Assembly (NCBI RefSeq): GCF_033118175.1
Contig: NC_083697.1
Coordinates: 25,394,001-25,458,000, forward strand
Direction of reading: 5' to 3'
DNA length: 64,000 nucleotides
Source: Dama dama
Taxonomy: Eukaryota > Chordata > Mammalia > Artiodactyla > Cervidae
This document shows, in pieces, positions 22,266-34,300 of the stretch. The translations under genes were made by a program, and so were the position numbers. The number at the start of each line of letters is the position of its first letter. The stretch's first letter is position 1. The notes beneath the pieces are model-generated. The model was not told the DNA's origin, searched no databases, and saw only the letters and a program-made list of their open reading frames with translations.

Positions 22266-22380
22266 CATTTTAGCGCTTGAAGGTACATGCAAAACCATCC
22301 AGTTCAACTCCTTTGTTTACAGATGGCCAGCGAGTTTATGAAACTCATCTATGATTACTAGGTGCTGTGAGGGCAACACT
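22266..22380 (-). mobile_element. Possible MIR-family remnant
   Basis: AAAACCATCCAGTTCAACTC and TTTGTTTACAGATGGCCAGC resemble the MIR3/MIRc segment 'atctagtccaaccccctcattttacagatg'. Weak. Confidence 0.35.
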
Positions 22381-22440
22381 TTAGGGTATCTTATTGTGTG
22401 CTCAGTCGCTTAGTCATGTCTGACTCTTTGTGACCCCATG

Positions 22441-22863
22441 TGTCGTGGTCCGGCGCAGGCTGGAAAAGAATTTCGACATGAGACACAATGAGAGGGAAAT
22501 AAAGTTTATTAGAATGGGAGATGCTGTTAGAACAGCGGGCCAGCTCAAGGGAGAACTGACATTGAACAGGGATCCTTAATCGACTTTTATACCCAGGGTA
22601 CAAGGAGTGGGATAGGGGCCTTGCAGGTCATTTGCTGATTGGATGAGGCATGTATATGGGGGAGGTGGGGGCAGGGAGAGTAAGGCAAATATCTTCTCCC
22701 TATGGGGTAGGAGGAGAGACAGGTTATACTGCTCAGGAGGACCTGAAATCCATTAATAGTTACAACATGGGGGAGGGAAGGACGATAAGGGTTTGGTTTT
22801 TCTGTTCCTGCATTCCAAGACCTTCCTTGGTTTTATCTGCTCTTTCATCCTTCGGTCACCACA
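22441..22863 (-). mobile_element. Young-looking ERV solo LTR, minus strand
   Basis: A 423-bp block in the SINE. On the minus strand it starts TGTGGTGACCG and ends CGGACCACGACA, giving imperfect inverted ends. The flanks CCATG (22436-22440) and CCAAG (22864-22868) fit a 5-bp duplication with one later change. TATAAAA and AATAAA lie in LTR order on the minus strand. No retroviral genes remain, so it is a solo LTR from recombination between two LTRs. Family name not assigned. Confidence 0.9.
22505..22591 (-). promoter_or_regulatory. LTR TATA box and poly(A) signal
   Basis: Minus-strand TATAAAA at 22585-22591, in context GGGTATAAAAGTCG, and AATAAA at 22505-22510. The spacing of about 80 bp implies a short R region. 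Both motifs are intact, so the LTR could in principle still start or end transcripts on the minus strand. Confidence 0.65.
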
Positions 22864-23035
22864 CCAAGGACTGTAGCCCACCAGGCTCCTCTGTCCCTGG
22901 AATTTTCCAGGCAAAAATACTGGAGTGGGTTTCCATTTCCTGCTCCAGGAGATCTTCCTGACCCAGTGATGGAATCCATGTCTCCTGCATTGGCAGGCAG
23001 ATTCTTTACCACTGCACCACCTGGGAACCCCATGG

Positions 23036-24205
23036 GTATGTCTTTAGCTTCTATATATATATGTATGCTAGCACAGATCCTCCATATAAAAATAAACAAA
23101 TGACTGACAAGTTAGTTGATGCCATTACTACTAGTACTATATTAATTCCACATTTCATTATGAGAGAGAATAAAATGTATGATAACATTGTGGAAGACAA
23201 ATAATGTAGACTGATATGTTCATGCTAATCTAAAGTATGTAATATTGATGATTTTATATTGGAAGGACAAGTCCTGATATTGCTGAAAATGCATACTAAC
23301 TCATTAAAATCTATGCAAATAATAAAGATGATTTCATAGCCACTTAGAATAACAAATGTATTATAATGTTTTTTCTCTGTCTTTTACTTGCTCTGTAAGA
23401 TTTCTTTCAAGGACTTTTTAGAATATCGTCTATTTCTAGAAATGCCAGACCCCCTTTTTATCCCATCTGCAAGACATGTGTAGCCATCTCTTCCTCCTTT
23501 CACAGGGAATCAGCTTGCGTCCATATTCCAGAAAGTGAGTTTGGAAGGTTGGAAAGAGTGGGAGGTGGTAAGAAAGTCAGCCAAAATGAGCAGTTTCAAC
23601 TTATTTGGTTTTGTTTTTTTTTTTTTTTTCTGTATAAATGTGGTGGCCAAGGCCCAAATGGCTCTGGCTTTCCCGGCAGCATGCACTTTTCCCATCATTC
23701 CTCTCTGACTAGAACTTTGATCCCTGAGAATTGCTTGCAGAATCATTTATCATCAGGTGTTTAACATCCCTTAAACAGGCTCTGTTTCTGGGCCCTCCTG
23801 AAGGCTATGAAGGAAAGCTAGACAACTTTACCATATTACGTTTAAAACACACAATTCTTCTTTTTGCCACTCTAACTGACATTTGCCTAGCTGCAAAACC
23901 ACTTTATTACATATCACCAATTTATAATAGTATCCTATTATAAATGGAGTCCTTTTATTCAAGGATTCAAGTTTGGGTGACTGGAGAAAAGATTAGGCCT
24001 CTACATAGAAAATGATTTTTATGAAATACATGAAAATTAAAGGATTCCCTTTTCATGTTTTATTCTTTTTAATTTACTGCAGAGAGGAAAAATGACTTCA
24101 TTTTGAACCAATGAGTGTTCTGGATCCAGATCTCAGAAATATCAGGACTGTGATAGGAAAATACTCATGAAAAAGCATTAAGATGTCAGAACATACACCT
24201 TCATG
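23036..24205. other. Unique DNA, no gene
   Basis: Contains a T-run at about 23614-23629. Frames at 23510-23764 overlap it on both strands and are low-complexity. No repeat family was recognised otherwise. Confidence 0.5.
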
Positions 24206-24590
24206 TGTATTATTTATTACACATATAAGTGATATCATACAGTATTTGTCTTTGCTGACTTTTTCACTAAGTGTAATGTTCTCTAGGTATATGCAAAACA
24301 GAAACGGACTCACAGATATAGAAAACAAACTAGTGGTTACCCGTGGGAAGGGGGAAGGAGTGATGGGCAAATTAGAGGTATGGGATTAAGAGATTACATA
24401 CTATGTATAAAGTAGAAAAGCAACAGGATATATTGGAGAACATAGAGAATTATAGACTTATCTTACAATAACTTTTAAAGGAGTATAATCCATAAAAAAA
24501 AAAATACTGAATCACTATGTTGGATATCTGAAATTAACATAATATTGTAAACCAACTATATGTCAATTTATAAAAAAGGTATCACAACAA
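24206..24590 (+). mobile_element. L1 3' UTR fragment, plus strand
   Basis: ATAAGTGATATCATACAGTA, TATGCAAAACAGAAACGGAC, CAAACTAGTGGTTACCCGTG and GTAAACCAACTATATGTCAA follow an L1 3' end of the ruminant type. No ORF2 coding remains. Confidence 0.75.
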
Positions 24591-25025
24591 ATGACCTGTA
24601 GATTTAGTATCATTTTCATTGTACCAAGAGCTACTCTACAGCCCAGAGAATTCCTTCACACTAATATAAAGGAAACTGCATTTATTTCTTAAAATGATGC
24701 TTTTCCTATATAATCAGATCTTTTATTCATTAACTTTCGAAATGTAGAGGAAAAAGCTAATTGGCTTCCAAGTAATCAGTAGGTCACAAGCTCAGACATA
24801 TTTCCTAAAGAGAGCTTTCCCCCCTTGGCTAAGTTTCGTGATGGCAAAATACAGAAAGTAAGAATTTAAAAATAGGTTTAAACCTTTTCAAGACATTGAC
24901 ACCATCGATCAGCTGTGAAGTCTGTAACAAATTCAAGAATTCTTAGTGCCCTATGCTCTGTTCCTCTTCCATCTCTTAGGTCTGAGTTTTCCTTCCTTTG
25001 TTAGTAGAACAATATAGTCAATGGA
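24591..25025. other. Unique DNA, nothing recognised
   Basis: Unique spacer with no coding frame. Confidence 0.5.
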
Positions 25026-25224
25026 GGGCTTCCCTGGTGGCACAGATGGTAAAGAATTTGCCAGGAATGCAGGAGACCTGGGTTCAATCCCTGGGTTGGG
25101 AAGTCCCCCTGGAGAAGGGAATGGCAACCCATGCCAGTATTCCTGACTGGAGCATTCCATGGACACAGGAGCCTGGCTGGCTACAGTTCACGGGATTGCA
25201 GAGTTGGACGCGACTGAGCGACTA
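25026..25224 (+). mobile_element. Bov-tA SINE, plus strand
   Basis: AGGGCTTCCCTGGTGGCACA, B-box-like GGTTCAATCCC, CAACCCATGCCAGTATTCCT, and an end near GCGACTGAGCGACTAATGG. I see no clear target duplication. Confidence 0.92.
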
Positions 25225-25989
25225 ATGGATAGCCAATAGAATGTGTGCTTTTAAAGTTTTTTCTTCAGTTGTTTGTGACAGGCTTCATGTTGTCATTAAT
25301 TTCTCTCACTGGGTTCTACTTTCTACCAAGGATGAGTATCCGTGAGTTTCTGGTTAGAGTTGGCTTTCATTTTGTGGCCACTGGACAGTTTTCTCTTTGT
25401 AAAGTTCACCTGTATTTTCATCTCTTATTCATACTATAAGTTCACCAAGGAGACTTTATCTCCAATTTTAACATCTTCTCTAATTTTTCCTTTTTAAATG
25501 TTTATCCCCATCATGTGTCCCTCTGAGAGTTAATTTACTTTCTTTCTATAAGATTTATTTTTTCCCCTCTTTCATTATTATTTACCTCTTAAACAGCTCT
25601 TTGAAATACTAAGGCCAAAGAAAAGTCTAACGGGGATCAAATGTCCTTTTTAAAACAAAGAACTAAGCCCCATGCCTTGAAAGAATAATACTGTTTATTA
25701 CAGATTAGCTTTGTGCTACTCTGATCAAAGTATTGGTTTGGGGCATTTTTCATTACAGGTTAACATCACTATACACCTCTACTTTCTGCAACAGTACAAC
25801 TGTTTGTTTAAACTTATGATTAAAAAAAATATGAACTTTGAAAGTGCTAAGGTTCTAATTTCCAAAACTGTTTATTCTATTCAGACTGACTTTAATAGAA
25901 ACCTAATTGGTTATTATGAAAAACTGTATGTATTATTGAGTCTTTTTCAAAGTCTACATAAAAGAGTAATCATTTTTCAAACATATGGA
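25225..25989. other. Unique DNA, no gene
   Basis: Frames at 25245-25439 and 25711-26007 are chance-like (Phe/Leu- and Ile/Lys-rich, as AT-rich DNA gives). Confidence 0.5.
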
Positions 25990-26100
25990 AAGGTAACGCC
26001 TGAGTAAGTCACTCAGACCCTTAGCTTTCTTATCTGTAAAATGAGAAGGTTGGACCACCTTATCACTAAAGTCCCTACACCCTAAAAATCTATGGGATCA
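25990..26100 (+). mobile_element. MIR-family remnant (MIR3/MIRc-like)
   Basis: GAGTAAGTCACTCAGACCCT, CTTATCTGTAAAATGAGAAG and GTTGGACCACCTTATCACTA match the MIR3/MIRc segment 'atctgtaaaatgagggggttggacta.atgatc'. Confidence 0.7.
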
Positions 26101-28101
26101 GTGTTTCTCCTCTAGGATTCCTGAATTCTAGAAAAATACCCAAGCACAGGATATTATATATTAGAATCCTAAATTCTTTTTTAAGTTCCAGTTCCCTCAA
26201 CTGTCCCTTATGATTCAAATCAAAATACACTCTCTGGAATAACTGTAATGCCAAGCGCACTTACAATGTAACCTGCAGACAGTTGTTAAGACAAGCATTC
26301 TACACGTACTTCCACATGCTTTGCTTAACTGAAGCTTCTTAAAATAACACCACAGCAAACTAATCTGGAGATAAATGGAGGAAAGATACGTAGAGGTTCT
26401 TAAGAAAAGAAATACTTCAAAACTAGACTAATTATAAATCAAAACTATGTACTATTATAGAAAATAATTATTGAAATACAAAAGAAAAGAGCTACATCAT
26501 AATTTGCTTCCAAATAATTTATCTTTGATATTAAGCTAATATGACCAATATTCTTAGAAGAAGAAGAAAATCCTCCTCTGAAAATCCTTCCTTATTTCCA
26601 ATAGTACCATGACAGCAAAATTAAACTACATGAATGGAAGACATTTGCTTGCACATCTGAAACTTAATCATTTTATTCCAAGTGACAAGAGAAACCTTAA
26701 AAGCATTCCTACTGGGTAACAAACACAATTTGTTTTCTGCCTTAGGACCATAGTAATTGTCAGGAAGCTTCTCTGATTGCTCATGTTTGCTATATGTTTT
26801 CCAGCAATGTATTTAGCATGTGACCTTTATGTGGCTGTACAGTTTCTCCCACTGTTTTTATACTTCATAAAATACTTAGGAAGTGTTTATAAAAATTGCT
26901 CAAAGAAATTGGGCCACAGAGAACTTGAGCTTCATGCATCTCAATGGTCCGGCTCTAATTTCATTTTCAAGGAAGGAATATTTTTATTGCAAATGCACTG
27001 GTAATATCTATATTTCAGGTTCTCTTGGAATAGCAAGTCAGAAGTGGTTCTGCCCAATGTGTATTATTTGGCCGTCACCCTGAAATTGTGATGCTCCAAT
27101 TACTCTTCTCATGAAATCATGCACACAAATGAATCCTCCCTCTTCCCTTAACATCATCCTCCTTTCGCTGGTCACTTTCAGTTATCTGACTATGCTGAAA
27201 AGACATTATGTCATAAATAGCAGAATAACATCTGCGACGAATCCCTTTGGAAGCCATTGCACGAGCTGTCAAAGCCAAAGTGTACTCTTGGATCTAAAGT
27301 CCACTACTTACAAGGTCTGACCTTCAGCCTTATAACTTGTGGATTTTTTTTTTTCCATATAGGCTGCTAGGGGATACATGGCCAGAGAAACATCACAAAC
27401 AAGATCTTAGTTTATAGCTGTCTGGAGAATCACTGAATTGAGAAACAGCAAAATGTTATAAGTATCATCTTGCCTTTTCTATTTGGTTTTGGTGTTTTAC
27501 AGGATAAGGAGTGGTACTGGATAATTTGAGTTTAATTGAAAGTGCAGTCTTTGCTCTGAAATGCTGGTTTGGAGCTCTACACATGGGTCTTAGGCTGAAC
27601 TCTATGAAATATAACTGTCAGCAGTGCAGGTTGATGGATATACAACATATTAGGTGTATCTGTATGAATTCATTACTGTAAATTGCAGAGGAAACTGTCA
27701 GACCTACTCTAACACAGCTGCCTCAGCCTTGAAGGCCACACTCCTGGCAAAGTTTCTACACAGAAAGTAATACCCAGTTTTCCCTTTTCAATGCTTTATT
27801 TGATCAACCTATTAGAACAAATACATTTTCCTTGCATGATACTAGATGAATAATTTGAGAATATAATGAAAAGAAATATAAAATCTGGAAAACTTTTCAA
27901 TGTACAGAATAAAGCTACAATTTTTACTTGATAATTGAACTGTTATATGTGGGTAACACATGAACTTTTATAAAAATGGACTTGTGACCCTCCTATTTCA
28001 CATATCTAACCCAAGGAGAATTCCAACAGAGATCACTGTCCCATTCATTTGCTTTGAAAAAAGAAATAAACTCAGTCAACATGTAGGAGGCATCTTCCTT
28101 T
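26101..28101. other. Unique, repeat-poor DNA
   Basis: About 2 kb with no recognised repeat. Frames at 26777-27083 and 27111-27320 have no domain or signal. GC-richer patches near 27040-27320 and 27690-27780 could be conserved non-coding sequence but nothing specific is seen. Confidence 0.5.
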
Positions 28102-28117
28102 TAAACTGAGGCACTTA

Positions 28118-28200
28118 TATAACCGATTCACTCTGCTCTACAGTAGAAACTAACATAACATTGTAAAGCAACTAGGTTCCAGTAAAAATTAAGAAAAAAA
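28118..28200 (+). mobile_element. Very short L1 3' end with target duplication
   Basis: Only the terminal part of an L1 3' UTR (TAGAAACTAACATAACATTG, then an A-rich tail). Flanked by TAAACTGAGGCACTTA (28102-28117) and TAAACCGAGGCACTTA (28201-28216), one mismatch in 16. A severely 5'-truncated insertion. Confidence 0.85.
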
Positions 28201-28216
28201 TAAACCGAGGCACTTA

Positions 28217-29281
28217 AAGAACTAAACAATTAGGAAGGGGTGGATTATTGGAGTCAAGGGTCATAAGTTCCTACTTCATGCTATATATACAAAGTTATCT
28301 GTAGACTGTGTTGTCTGAATTCAGTCATGGCTCATTACCACATATGTCTTGGATTTTGTCCTGTGGGAAAAAATAATTTCAAAATGGTACATTTTGTCAA
28401 GCAAATGGTCAAGCAAATGGTACATTTCCAGTTTCCTGAGGAAAGGTCACTCTAGCCTACCCCTCACTCCCAAGTCTTCAAAACAGTAACAAAGGTAACA
28501 CTACAAATTACCTTTAAAAACATGAGATAAAATGCAGGTATTGTAGCTAGAGGAATTAGATGTGAAAAGTGTAGCCAAAGAGGCCTATCCAATAAAGCTT
28601 AGTAGAACAAGGAAAAGTAAACTCAATCTGTGATATAAGACACATTATTTGATTTATGGAATATATTCTTGATGAATTATTCTAGCGTTCAGCTTTATTA
28701 TAACTTAAGTAATAAAAGATTTCATGTACCTCCTAAGCTGTAAACAAATTAAACGGGCTGAAAGTCAGTATTTTCCAACTGCTTCATTCGGAAATAAGAA
28801 ATGTTTGGAATAACAAGATATGATCTGAGACTTGGTTATCACTGCCTGAATCAAGACAGAGCCAGTAAAGCCAGTCCCATTCCTAGAAAGAGCCATCAGC
28901 AAGAGTCATACTCAACTTATTGTCCTGATGAAAGAAAAAAAAAAAAAACTTAAGTGCTATGTTTTATTATTTATGTTACTGATCTCCTTCAACAACTGGA
29001 TATAATGTACTGGAAATGTCAGATATATAATGCCGTCTAATCCTAGGAATTTCAGCTTGAGAAACAATATTAGCTGAAATCAAAATCTCATAGAATGAAA
29101 AAGAAATGATCAAAAGATGAGAACTGCTTCATTCTGAAATAAGAAACATTTGGAAAAACAAATTACCTAGTGTTTGGTTAAAAAGAAAAGAAAAAACTAG
29201 ACTGCCTTGGCCTGTAGAAACAGGCACAGCCTGACTGATCCGGTGGGGATGTGGGACCTACTGGGAATACTCCACCTCCTA
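28217..29281. other. Unique DNA with a short local duplication
   Basis: About 40 bp beginning AACTGCTTCATTC recur at 28777-28816 and 29122-29161. A small tandem repeat of TCAAGCAAATGG lies near 28396-28420. A 16-A run is near 28936. No gene. Confidence 0.6.
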
Positions 29282-29289
29282 TCAGGAGA

Positions 29290-29480
29290 TGGCTTCTAAG
29301 GTGATGCTAATGGTAAAGAATTTGCCTGCCAATGAAGGAAACTCAAGTTTGATCTTTGGGTAGGGAGGATGCCCTGGAGAAATGGCAACCCACTCCAGTA
29401 TTCTTGCCTGGGAAATCCCATGGAGAAACGAGCCTGGCAGGCTACAGTCCATGGGGTCGCAAAGAGTGGTACACAACATG
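29290..29480 (+). mobile_element. Bov-tA SINE with target duplication
   Basis: Head diverged, but the body CAACCCACTCCAGTATTCTT and CAGGCTACAGTCCATGGGGT is clear. TCAGGAGA flanks it at 29282-29289 and 29481-29488. Confidence 0.88.
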
Positions 29481-29488
29481 TCAGGAGA

Positions 29489-30779
29489 CAATTTTACCAA
29501 AAAGGAAGAAGCTGAATATATTTCTTATTTTTTGAAAAAAGAAAAAGGCTCTGGGATGGTCTGTAGTGACCACATTAGCTTGCAAATCATTCTAAGCTTT
29601 CACAAATTGTGTTAATGGAGATGAAGAGGAAAAGAAAGACTGGTACAGGCCAGTTCACTAGGCCCCAGATGATTTTAGGAAAGTAGGAAAACACGGGAAC
29701 TTCCAAAGGAAAATGTCTCTCCTCACCCACAACCAGGGAGACTAGGCTCCATCTAGTTCGTTGCCCTGAAGCAAACCAGCTGAGTATCGGTGCTGGGACC
29801 AGGGAGAGAGAACCAGCAGTTACAGAGATGGTTCTGGTGAGCACAGTGGGGTCAGCCAAGGCTTGTTACTCCAGTGAGATTCTAAGTGTCTTTGTTTCCA
29901 TAAAGTTATGCTAGTGGGCAAAGAGTTCAAGAATATTACAGAAACCATTTGACCTGTCGTGAGTTCAACAGGATCTGTCTTTCCATAACAGAATGGTCAC
30001 AAAGACAATGAAGAGAGAGGAATAGGAAACAGGGATCAAGGTCCATGCTTGAAAAAAAAAACAACAACTGGTAAAACACAGGTTCTGGTATTCTATTTAG
30101 AATCAGGGCTATGCCTCAATTCTAAAGGGAAATATGGCAAAAGCCGAGTAACTAGGTGGGCTACAGATAGCAAAAACCGTATATAAACAAGCCCATGTGA
30201 AGAGCAAATAAACAAATGAGAAGGAGGTACTAGAAAGTGGAGGCTATATTTTCTCATACATAAAATATGGCACAAATAGTTTTATCTAAAGAACTGTAAG
30301 TCAAAGAATTATTATCCTAGATTTATGATTACTGTTTTTCTCTCTGCTATTTTCTTTCCTTCAGAAACACCTGTCACTTTGATTTCTACCCTTCATCTCT
30401 ATTGTCTTTTCCATCTCATTGTTCTTATCTTTTGATCATTTCTTCTTTATTTATGAGGTTTGATTCCAAATAGTATTGTTTCTCAAGTTGGAATTCCTAG
30501 AATTAGCCAGCATTATATATCTGGCATTTCCAGTACCTTATATCCAGTTGTTAAAGGAGACGAATAACAAATAATAAAACAGCACTTAAGAATTTTTTCT
30601 TTCACAAATACATTGTACATTTTTGGTCTCAAGAAGTCTAAAACAATGTTTGTATATGGATCGTAATAATGTTTTACCTGCTCAACATGATTTCTCATTC
30701 CCCCTCTTTGGTTTCTGAGAAACATCTCTCCTACTCCATATTTCCCTAGAGGAGTTATCAATCATATGCCTTACCCCTC
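29489..30779. other. Unique DNA, no gene
   Basis: Frames at 29587-29859 (minus, 90 codons), 30093-30275 and 30513-30761 carry no domain. No repeat was recognised. Confidence 0.5.
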
Positions 30780-31205
30780 CTCTTTGCCAAAGGTGTGGGG
30801 ACATGATCATGTTTGATCCAATCATAATACAATATCTCTCCAACACAGTGATAGGGTTAATACAGACCTGGGACTAAACCTGACCAATAAGAATCCTCTC
30901 AAGGATATTTTAGCTGTATCTGCTGCAGAAGAGTCTTTTATATGGATCACAAGTTGTACTGATGAAGACCTGGGATTATTTTTCTGCTATATGATGAAAG
31001 CCTATCCACATAAAAGAAAGGGGCCAACACATGGGTAGAAACAGTGAGAAAGATAACCAAGAGATAGAGCTCAAGCCATGAAAACATCACTTGAGCCCAG
31101 ATTCCAGCCTCAATCTGTCAGTTACATCAGCCAATAAATATTGTTCTTTGCCTGAGCTAGTTTAAATTGAGTTCCAGTCACTTATAACTAAAAGAGCTCT
31201 GGGAT
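30780..31205 (+). mobile_element. Ancient L1M-type 3' UTR fragment
   Basis: ATGTTTGATCCAATCATAAT, GATAGAGCTCAAGCCATGAA, GTTACATCAGCCAATAAATA and TTTGCCTGAGCTAGTTTAAA occur in the order of an old L1M 3' UTR ('ccagttacatgagccaataaattcc...gcttaagccagtttgag'). Subfamily not assigned. Confidence 0.55.
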
Positions 31206-31639
31206 ATATAAATGTCAAATATTATTAACAGGAACACAGCTGATAGTAATACAAAATCTCTGCAGCTTAATGGTAAATGACTAATGAAGGCTATTCACAT
31301 TTTCCAGAAATTATTATTGCCCTAGGCCAGTATTGCTACACGTGTTCAGCAAATTTGGTGAACATATCAATTACTATGGCTTATAAGAGGATCTCCAGAT
31401 CACGATTTCATGATTTTCTACTATTTTAAAAAGCATTCTGGATTGTGCATTTTGGATTTAGGATGATACATATCTTCTTCAGTCTTGGATGCTATACAAT
31501 AGTGGACGTGACATGGCTAAATAGTAAAAATAGCCTCCTTGAGTTCAGATTTAATCTAAAAATTGTTTTCATCTCCAAAAATAAGTACATTGCCAATAAA
31601 GCACAACCCTATTCTCACTGGATTTCCAGTATCAAGTGC
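31206..31639. other. Unique DNA, nothing recognised
   Basis: The right part of a 109-codon frame (31445-31774) runs into L2 sequence, so that frame is chance. Confidence 0.5.
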
Positions 31640-32610
31640 TTTCATCCACTGAAAAAGTATTTATCAGTGGCCTCCTATGACCGGGCAGTATATTATATGC
31701 TCTGCATTGCAGTGTGGAGGACAAAGTACAGGCCAGTGGTGAAGGCAGGTAATAAACTCATAAACAAATACTAAATTTGGGGTGGTAATAAATGTTATAA
31801 AGAAAAATAAGTCAGGTAAGGGATTAAGGGGGGCTTCCCCGGTGACACTAGTGGTAAAGAACATACCTGCCAATGCAGATGCGTAATCGAGATGCAGGCT
31901 CGATCCCTGGGTCCGGAAGAGCCCCTGGAGGAGGGCATGGCAACCCACTCCAGTATTCTTGCCTGGAGAATCCCCTGGACAGAGGAGTCTGGAGGGCTAT
32001 GGTTCATACGGTTGCAAAGAGTCAGACGTGACTGAACCAACTTAGCATGCATGCAGCAAAGGGATACAGAGACGGCTTCCCTGGAGAGGTGACATTTAAG
32101 AAAAGAGTAACATGGGGGAGAGTAGACAATCAGAAAAGTCTTGGAGAAAGAATAAGCTTGGCACATGCAAAAATGACATGAAGCACAGACTTGAAGAAGC
32201 AAAGTAACCAGGGCTTTGTAGACCTTGAAAAGGAAGGAGGATTTTATTCCACACATTATAGTAAGTCACTGCAGAGTTCTGAGTGGAAGAGTTGCGTGAA
32301 TTTGTTTAAGTTTCTAGCAACTTACTCTGGGGGGTGAGAGGATGGCAGCAATTGCAGAAGTGGGGAATTAAAAGAAGCTAGTGAAGGGGCTATTACTGTC
32401 AGCCAGGGAAGACCACACGCTGGCTTGAGCTAAGATAGTAGCAATGGACTGTTGAGAAGAAGTGGCTTAGGGATATCAATTAAGGTAGAGTTGAGAAGAT
32501 TTCATAAAAGATTGGATGGGAGTGAGAAAAAAAAGACAAATCAAGGATAAATCTAAGTTTTTGATCGAAGCAACTATGTAAATGATGGTGGCATTTACTG
32601 AGATGAAGAA
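31640..32610 (-). mobile_element. L2 LINE, long fragment split by Bov-tA
   Basis: The left part has a 'gcagtgtggaggacaaagtac' block and ATAAACTCATAAACAAATAC. The right part has GAGAGGTGACATTTAAGAAA, TTGGCACATGCAAAAATGAC, GGCTTTGTAGACCTTGAAAA, GATTTTATTCCACACATTAT and GGTGGCATTTACTGAGATGA. These match, in order, the reverse complement of the L2 3' region. With the SINE removed the L2 text is continuous. Heavily diverged and non-coding. Confidence 0.7.
31825..32058 (+). mobile_element. Bov-tA SINE inside L2
   Basis: GGGGCTTCCCCGGTGACACT, B box GGCTCGATCCC, CAACCCACTCCAGTATTCTT and AGTCAGACGTGACTGAACCA. AAGGGAT at 31818-31824 and 32059-32065 may be the target duplication. Confidence 0.93.
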
Positions 32611-33296
32611 TATCAAGAAGTATACTTTACTGTGAAAATTCCAAGGGCACTTCTGCCTTCTATTTCTGAAGAGGAGCTGGGGACTCCAGATTTCCTGTGC
32701 CCAGCATGACAGGCTGGTAGAGTAGAAATAGTTTGCACTGTCTGGACAGAAAGGCCTAAAGACGTGCCACAGAGTTGCCTGAACCCAAATGTGGTGTTGG
32801 AACAGTTAAGCATATTCCCTTTATCCAAGAACAACACTAAAATGGCATACAAGATGGGTAATCTTAAGTCATGGTGATGGTAATAAGGAAAACACGTCCT
32901 TGGTCTACAGGAAGACAGCTCCACCCATTCTGAAAAAAGAATATTTGAGCAGAAGGCAGAACAAATTAATGATTACAACTCAGACAAAACATGTCATTTA
33001 CCTCACCCCATTTACCACAGGAAAGCCCCCGTTGCCCACCCATTCCCACTGGAGACCCCGGACAAAATTTGGGGATCATGTAAAAATATCCTAGGAAAGA
33101 TTAACTTCAGCATGCACTTCACTAGATGCTTGATACAGTTCCGTTGTAGAAAAAATAAAGATAGCCTAGTTGTACCGCTAAATTTGTGAACTTGGATTTA
33201 CATTTTCTAAATAGGGTATAGACTATTCCAGGGCTAATAGGCATGGATTTTGGAGAGCAAGGAGAAAGTAGAGGGATCACTGAAGTGTTTGAGAGC
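32611..33296. other. Unique DNA, no gene
   Basis: Short frames at 32613-32924 (minus) and 32900-33094 show no domain. Nothing else recognised. Confidence 0.5.
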
Positions 33297-34300
33297 TCAG
33301 TTCATTCAGTTCAGTCGCTCAGTCATGTCCGACTCTTTGCGACCCCATGAACCACAGCACACCAGGCCTTCCTGTCCATCACCAACTCCTGGAGTCCACC
33401 CAAACCCATGTCCATTGAGTCGGTGATGCCATCCAACCATCTCATCCTCTGTCATCCCCTTCTCCTCCTGCCCTCAATCTTTCCCAGCATCGGGGTCTTT
33501 TCCAATGAGTCAGTTCTTTGCATCAGGTGGCCAAAGTATTGGAGTTTCAGCTTCAGCATCAGTCCTTCCAATGAACACCCAGGACTGATCTCCTTTAGGT
33601 TGGACTGGTTGGATCTCCTTGCAGTCCAAGGGACTCTCAAGAGTCTTCTCCAACACCACAGTTCAAAAGCATCAATTCTTCAGTGCACAGCTTTCCTGAT
33701 AGTCCAACTCTCACATCCATACATGACCACTGGAAAAACTATAGCCTTGACTAGACGGAACTTTGTTGACAAAGTAATGTCTCTGCTTTTTAATATGCTG
33801 TCTAGGTTGGTCGTAACTTTCCTTTCAAGGAGTAAGCGTCTTTTAATTTCATGGCTGCAATCACCATCTGCAGTGATTTTGGAGCTCAGAAAAATAAAGT
33901 CAGCCACTGTTTCCACTGTTTCCCCATCTATTTGCCATGAAGTGATGGGACCGGATGCCATGATCTTAGTTTTCTGAATGTTGAGCTTTAAGCCAACTTT
34001 TCACTCTCCTCTTTCACTTTCATCAAGAGGCTTTTTAGTTCCTCTTTGCTTTCTGCCATAAGGGTGGTGTCATCTGCATATCTGAGGTTATTGATATTTC
34101 TCCCAGCAGTCTTGATTCCAGCTTGTGCATCTTCCAGCCCAGCGTTTCACATGGTGTACTCTGCATATAAGTTAAATAAGCAGGGTGACAATATACAGCC
34201 TTGACATACTCCTTTTCTTATTTGGAACCAGTCTGTTTTTCCATGTCCAATTATAACTGTTGCTTCCTAACCTGCATACAGGTTTCTCAAGATGCACAAA
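33297..34300 (-). mobile_element. BovB LINE, 5'-truncated, about 1 kb, minus strand
   Basis: Begins with CAGTTCATTCAGTTCAGTCG (reverse of the TGAAC tail) and continues through the complete 3' region and the RT C-terminal coding part to GCTTCCTAACCTGCATACAG. It corresponds to the same part of BovB as 41020-43219 but in the opposite orientation. A 189-codon frame on the plus strand (33408-33977) is antisense to it. Confidence 0.93.
33680..34200 (-). pseudogene. BovB reverse transcriptase relic
   Basis: Reading minus, the YADD-containing segment (YADDTTLMAES) lies near 34055-34090. It is followed by LKSLLMKVKEESEK, where a one-base loss in the A-run breaks the frame near 34000. An open frame then resumes (33961 to 33680) with MASGPITSWQIDGETVET, ITADGDCSHEIKRRLL and YGCESWTI. 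These are RTE-clade RT palm and thumb remnants. In live BovB this enzyme performs target-primed reverse transcription. The frameshift and missing N-terminal endonuclease make this copy dead. Confidence 0.9.

Larger units (their letters stand above)
22396..23035 (-). mobile_element. Bov-tA SINE split by a solo LTR
   Basis: The left part (22396-22440) carries TGTGCTCAGTCGCTTAGTCA and stops at GACCCCATG. The right part resumes at 22869 with GACTGTAGCCCACCAGGCTC and runs to the reversed tRNA head ending near CACCTGGGAACCCC. Joining the sides at CCATG/GACTG restores the usual SINE order, proving the LTR came later. Confidence 0.93.

Noticed and set aside
33408..33977. 189-codon plus-strand frame that looks like a real protein
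   Set aside because: It is exactly antisense to a BovB reverse-transcriptase relic and the same text appears antisense in the other BovB copies.
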